This document shows positions 60,873-64,000 of a stretch of 64,000 nt of DNA, in pieces. A program made the position numbers and the translations under genes. The notes below the pieces were generated by a model. The model was not told the DNA's origin. It searched no databases and worked only from the letters and a program-made list of their open reading frames with translations. The stretch covers positions 559,797-623,796 of the forward strand of contig CM030942.1 of NCBI GenBank assembly GCA_018136815.1, in the 5' to 3' direction. The stretch is from Isochrysis galbana (taxonomy: Eukaryota > Haptophyta > Isochrysidales > Isochrysidaceae). Position 1 is the first letter of the stretch. Every line of letters starts with the position of its first letter.

Positions 60873-62081
60873 CTAAATTTCATCGTGTCGCGCAGCTGAT
60901 GATTCCCATTTGGCTGGATCGTCGTCGTTTGATTCTTCCAACCTCAACCTACCGGATGATCCCATCCTCGAAACATCTCCCAGCAGTAGCTTGTCCACAA
61001 GCCTCCATCCGGACGCAGGTAGCGTATCGTGCTGCATGGCAGGAAGAGCGGCGGTGATGGCGTTGCTGTCCGCATGCAACCACGTTGGAGATGGCATGTT
61101 TGGTGCAGGAGCTCTCAACACCTCGCCGTCGATGCCCTCGCTGGCAGCAGAGAGCGCCGTCACCTGCCATTCCAAAAAGTGCGCGTGCAAATGATAGCAG
61201 CTGCCTACAGGATCTCCCTCATCACCAGGAGCATCGAACGCGATTGGCGCATCGCTGCCAACAAAGAGGAGATTGCAAGGAGTGCTAGCCAGATCACTCG
61301 AATTGTCTAGGGTTGAGCCCTCAAACAGGTACACATTCTGATGGCCGTCCGCATCGACCTTGGAAGCATCATGGTCTGCAAAGACCAGCACATGCTGAAA
61401 GAGGCTTCGCAGTGTCCGTGCGACCGCTTTCGCGAGGCGGGCATGCTTGCCGGCGCCAAAGGCGACGATGTTCAGAGCAAGCACGCCCTTCGAGTTGAGC
61501 CAGTCACGCTTGATGAGCCGGAAATGCTCCTCAGAAATGGAGCCTGTGGGATTGGTTCCTTCGAACATATCGCTCAAAACCACATCGTATCGAGAGTTGT
61601 GATAATCTTCTCCCGGGTCCTGCAGCCACTCTAGAGCATCTGCGATGATCGTGTTGCCCGGTTGCTCAAACTCGCCGATGAGGAAGTGCCTATTTGCAGC
61701 GGCTACAACGGCTCCGTTTATCTCCACGACGTCTGTCCAGATGCCTCTCTGCCTGAAGAACGCGGGTGCCGTGCCAGAGCCAAGGCCGAGTGCAAGGATT
61801 CTAGACGGTCTTGCACGGAGAAATGCTAGCGTCTGCATGAGCGCCATCCCTGAGAATGCGGCTTGGTCGCGTGCCCAATCTGCAAGGTACTCTGCACCAA
61901 TCACCACACTGCCAAGCAGCATCACGCGGTGAGTCTGTGTCTGCAGCACAATCACGGGCTGACCGCTGCCTGAAGGTTCAGCGAAGAGGAGCAAGGGCCG
62001 CTCGGATTGCGCCCCGTCCTGCTGTATGGCGACCGCAGTTGGGAGCACCAGCATCACCGATGAGAGCGCCAGCCACCGCAT
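60873..62081 (-). CDS. Spermidine-synthase-like methyltransferase-fold protein
   Basis: A single-exon frame from ATG 62081 (MRWLALSSVMLVLPTAVAIQQ, a likely signal or transit leader), 402 residues. An upstream extension to 62138 has no ATG. The core is that of polyamine-synthase/SAM-dependent enzymes: FSGMALMQTLAFLRARPSRILALGLGSGTAPAFF (motif I), DVVEINGAVVAAANRHF (motif II, acidic end of beta-2), NTIIADALEWL, and YDVVLSDMFEG (motif IV). Such proteins include spermidine synthases and METTL13-like fused or stand-alone relatives. The gatekeeper Asp/Gln residues of true spermidine synthase are not clearly present, so a different aminopropyl- or methyltransferase role is possible. The last 120 residues are less conserved and acidic. 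Confidence 0.75.
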   Translation of the reverse strand: MRWLALSSVMLVLPTAVAIQQDGAQSERPLLLFAEPSGSGQPVIVLQTQTHRVMLLGSVVIGAEYLADWARDQAAFSGMALMQTLAFLRARPSRILALGLGSGTAPAFFRQRGIWTDVVEINGAVVAAANRHFLIGEFEQPGNTIIADALEWLQDPGEDYHNSRYDVVLSDMFEGTNPTGSISEEHFRLIKRDWLNSKGVLALNIVAFGAGKHARLAKAVARTLRSLFQHVLVFADHDASKVDADGHQNVYLFEGSTLDNSSDLASTPCNLLFVGSDAPIAFDAPGDEGDPVGSCYHLHAHFLEWQVTALSAASEGIDGEVLRAPAPNMPSPTWLHADSNAITAALPAMQHDTLPASGWRLVDKLLLGDVSRMGSSGRLRLEESNDDDPAKWESSAARHDEI

Positions 62082-62561
62082 CTCACAAATTCTAGTGACC
62101 CTGATCGGCGTGCCCTCAGACCCCACCCCTGGAAGCACGAAGAACGACCTTTAGAAAACTTCTGCCTGCTCACCCGCCGCGGTCTCCCCGGCCTCCCTTC
62201 TCCCTCCTCCTCCCCCCAACTCCCGTCGGATCCGCCTCGCACGACCTCCTTCCTTGTCTCTTTCCATCTCTGCTGCCTTTTCCAACCTACAGCTCACAGG
62301 TCAAAATTATAAATAGAGTAATACGTCCGTGACAAAATAGTATTTGCGTCCGTCCGGCACAAACACCTTCTGCTCCCCCTAGTCCGGAGCAAATAAACAC
62401 TGGTTGTTCACCCCTGTCCGACTAGCTGAACACTTGGCGCCCCTCCTCGTCCGCCCACTGACATTTTGTGTCAAGTGTGCCCATACGTGCCTAATGCCTA
62501 ACGGGTGCATCACGTATACGCGCTCATGTTACATGTTCATGTTACATGTTACATGGTACAT
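62082..62561. other. Upstream flank, no gene seen
   Basis: CT-rich DNA near 62180-62280, then sequence with the words TCCGTCCGGCAC and TGTCCG but no coding signal. Confidence 0.3.
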
Positions 62562-62712
62562 GGTCGACCACTGTCGACCACACAACACACAACACACACA
62601 ACACATGGCCTCGATTATGGTCGACCACATACTGAAGTGAGGCTATCACGGTCGACCACATTTACCTTCTGTGGTCGGTCACGGTCGACCATGACCATGA
62701 TCATGATCGACA
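62562..62712. repeat. Cluster of GGTCGACC palindromes
   Basis: GGTCGACC or its one-base variant occurs at least five times in 150 bases (near 62563, 62619, 62650, 62688), with CATGTTACATGTTACATGG and (AC)n micro-repeats nearby. Unknown role. Confidence 0.55.
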
Positions 62713-63483
62713 ATTATCATGTTCAACCATAGAAGATAGAAGACAAAAGACTAAAGACTGAAGACCATGACTCATAAATACTCACTGTTGGGTTTTGTAG
62801 TTTGTAGGGCGTTTGGGCCCTCAAATACTTGTCCCTTGTCGCTGACCCTTGTCCGCCCCCAGTACACACGTACACACACTTTATGACTTTATGTCCACCC
62901 CGTCCGACCTTGTAAACACTTGGTGACTTGGGGTGCATGATGCACAATGCGTCCACCTCAATAACAAGAAACACTGGTTGTACATATGTACACGATAGTC
63001 CGTTCAATAAATACTACGTAGGAGTAGTATTATGTCACAAACTTGTAGTCTCTCTCTCTGGGGACTGGGGAGAGGGAGAGAGGGAGGGGGAGACGCCGTG
63101 ATTACATATAGTCTCACTCTTCCTACGCCTCTCTCTTTTCTCTTTTCGCTTCTCCTCTCTGAATCTTGCTATTATAAAAAAATCTTCTTAAAAAAACCGC
63201 TACGTGTGCGGCGTGAGGCAGCGTGCTAGTGTACCTCCCTACTGCCCAACCTTAACCCCTAACAACCCCCTCCCCCTTTCCCAGTTCCCTCATTCGCGGA
63301 GAAGCTGGTTCCGGGGAGGCCGCGCGCGCTGCTTCGGCCAGGAGTTGGAGAGAAGGGGGCGGGAGACTGTGGCTCGTCCTTTGATTTCGGTGTTGGCTCT
63401 GGTTATTCTCCCTTAAGTACTTTAGGCTCCTTCTTTAATAACTGCTGTGATTCCTACCCATACCCAGAGATTTAGCTAATACT

Positions 63484-63600
63484 TTAGGTGATGTGTCGTA
63501 GGTCCAGCCCCCTTGCCGCTTGCAAGAGGTCCTCCGACGTTCCTATGTTGGAATCCTTGTCCACCGTGTACAGCGGGCCGTGCTCGTCGATCGCCTACCG
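63484..63600 (-). mobile_element. LINE 3' end, second copy
   Basis: The minus strand reads PLYTVDKDSNIGTSEDLLQAARGLDLRHIT-stop, matching PLYTIDKDFNLEASGDLLQAARGLDIRNIA-stop at 14615-14704, and the following bases are similar too (AGCTAAATCTCTG against AGCCAGATCCCTA). A heavily 5'-truncated insertion. Confidence 0.85.
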
Positions 63601-64000
63601 TCTCGTGACGGCCTTGACTCTCCCCTAAGACCCGTAACAGGTTTGATTTTAGCAATCTGGATATCTGGTTCGAGTTCAGATTTGGTATCCAGATAGTATT
63701 TGGATACCTCTGGAGCTCGTTAGGAATATCCAGATAGATACTGATAGTCGAGCAGACATGCCAGTTATGCCAGATATTCGGAATATCCGGGTATCAGGAA
63801 CTTATTCTTATTCCCCCGGCCACCTTAAATAGATGGGCGTGCCACTACTCCATGCGATGGCGTGGCCACGTCCCCCCTCCTTCCATTGGGTACCTTTGTT
63901 GCTTGTGAGGGTTAGTTACTTGCGTTTGTCGTCTCTTCAGCCTTGTCCCAAGTACCTGTGGGGAGGTGGGAGATGGTGCAAATTAGATTGTATATGATGA
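63601..64000. other. Intergenic, repeated GGATATCTGG words
   Basis: 63650-63800 contains many variants of ATCCAGATAG, GGATATCTGG and GGATACC, reminiscent of the GGATATTTGGG repeats at 0.4 and 39.3 kb. No gene seen. Confidence 0.4.

Overview
The window is nuclear DNA of a GC-rich eukaryote. The genes are split by short GT-AG introns (roughly 50 to 375 bases), with one apparent GC-AG intron. They carry organellar-looking leaders and include a SECIS-dependent selenoprotein, a V-ATPase proteolipid, RING-H2 ligases and a SohB-type protease. The space between genes is crowded with decayed mobile DNA. Presence of selenoprotein U and a Fanzor-type TnpB homologue fits a unicellular alga; a haptophyte (Prymnesium/Emiliania-like) is my best guess and a pelagophyte is an alternative. 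This is inference. No rRNA, tRNA or CRISPR array was found.

Layout. 1-5 kb: LINE remnant, short dispersed repeats, and a selenoprotein U gene (2209-3120) with an in-frame TGA and a SECIS hairpin I could fold by hand (3187-3266). 5.6-7.3 kb: membrane RING-H2 E3 ligase on the minus strand. 8.7-11.4 kb: a piggyBac transposon with TTAA duplications, whose transposase is broken by an 8-bp tandem duplication. 11.6-13.0 kb: a 2OG-Fe(II) dioxygenase. 13-16.7 kb: dead copia and LINE pieces and a hAT-like MITE with an 8-bp target duplication. 17.2-18.4 kb: a RING protein whose last zinc ligand is Asp. 18.8-20.5 kb: three copies of one repeat. 21.5-25.8 kb: an MFS transporter and V-ATPase subunit c, divergently transcribed across C/G-tract DNA. 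26.5-29.1 kb: repeats, a LINE remnant and a Fanzor pseudogene. 29.6-31.5 kb: SohB-like protease. 31.8-34.3 kb: Ty1/copia element. 34.8-38.5 kb: LINE piece and an unknown membrane protein. 40.9-41.2 kb: LYR protein of the ETFRF1/LYRM5 type. 44.2-47.0 kb: a 919-aa intronless secreted protein. 47.7-50.0 kb: a block bounded by inverted repeats and full of GATAGC hairpins, ending 34 bp before an ABC1/UbiB-type kinase gene (50.05-52.3 kb). 53.8-54.4 kb: a small three-exon unknown. 56.5-59.0 kb: an ACAD10/11-like kinase-dehydrogenase fusion. 60.9-62.1 kb: a spermidine-synthase-fold protein. 63.5 kb: a second copy of the LINE 3' end.

The host genes do not form a pathway; they are ordinary housekeeping genes. 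Two (ETFRF1-like and ACAD10/11-like) belong to mitochondrial fatty-acid oxidation and ETF biology. The most unusual global signal is a set of at least 14 short elements, on both strands, that all begin with an AT-rich stem-loop whose stem sequence varies but whose pairing is kept, followed by a motif close to CATGGAGCGCGC. A second is frequent short tandem duplication as the way dead sequences decay.
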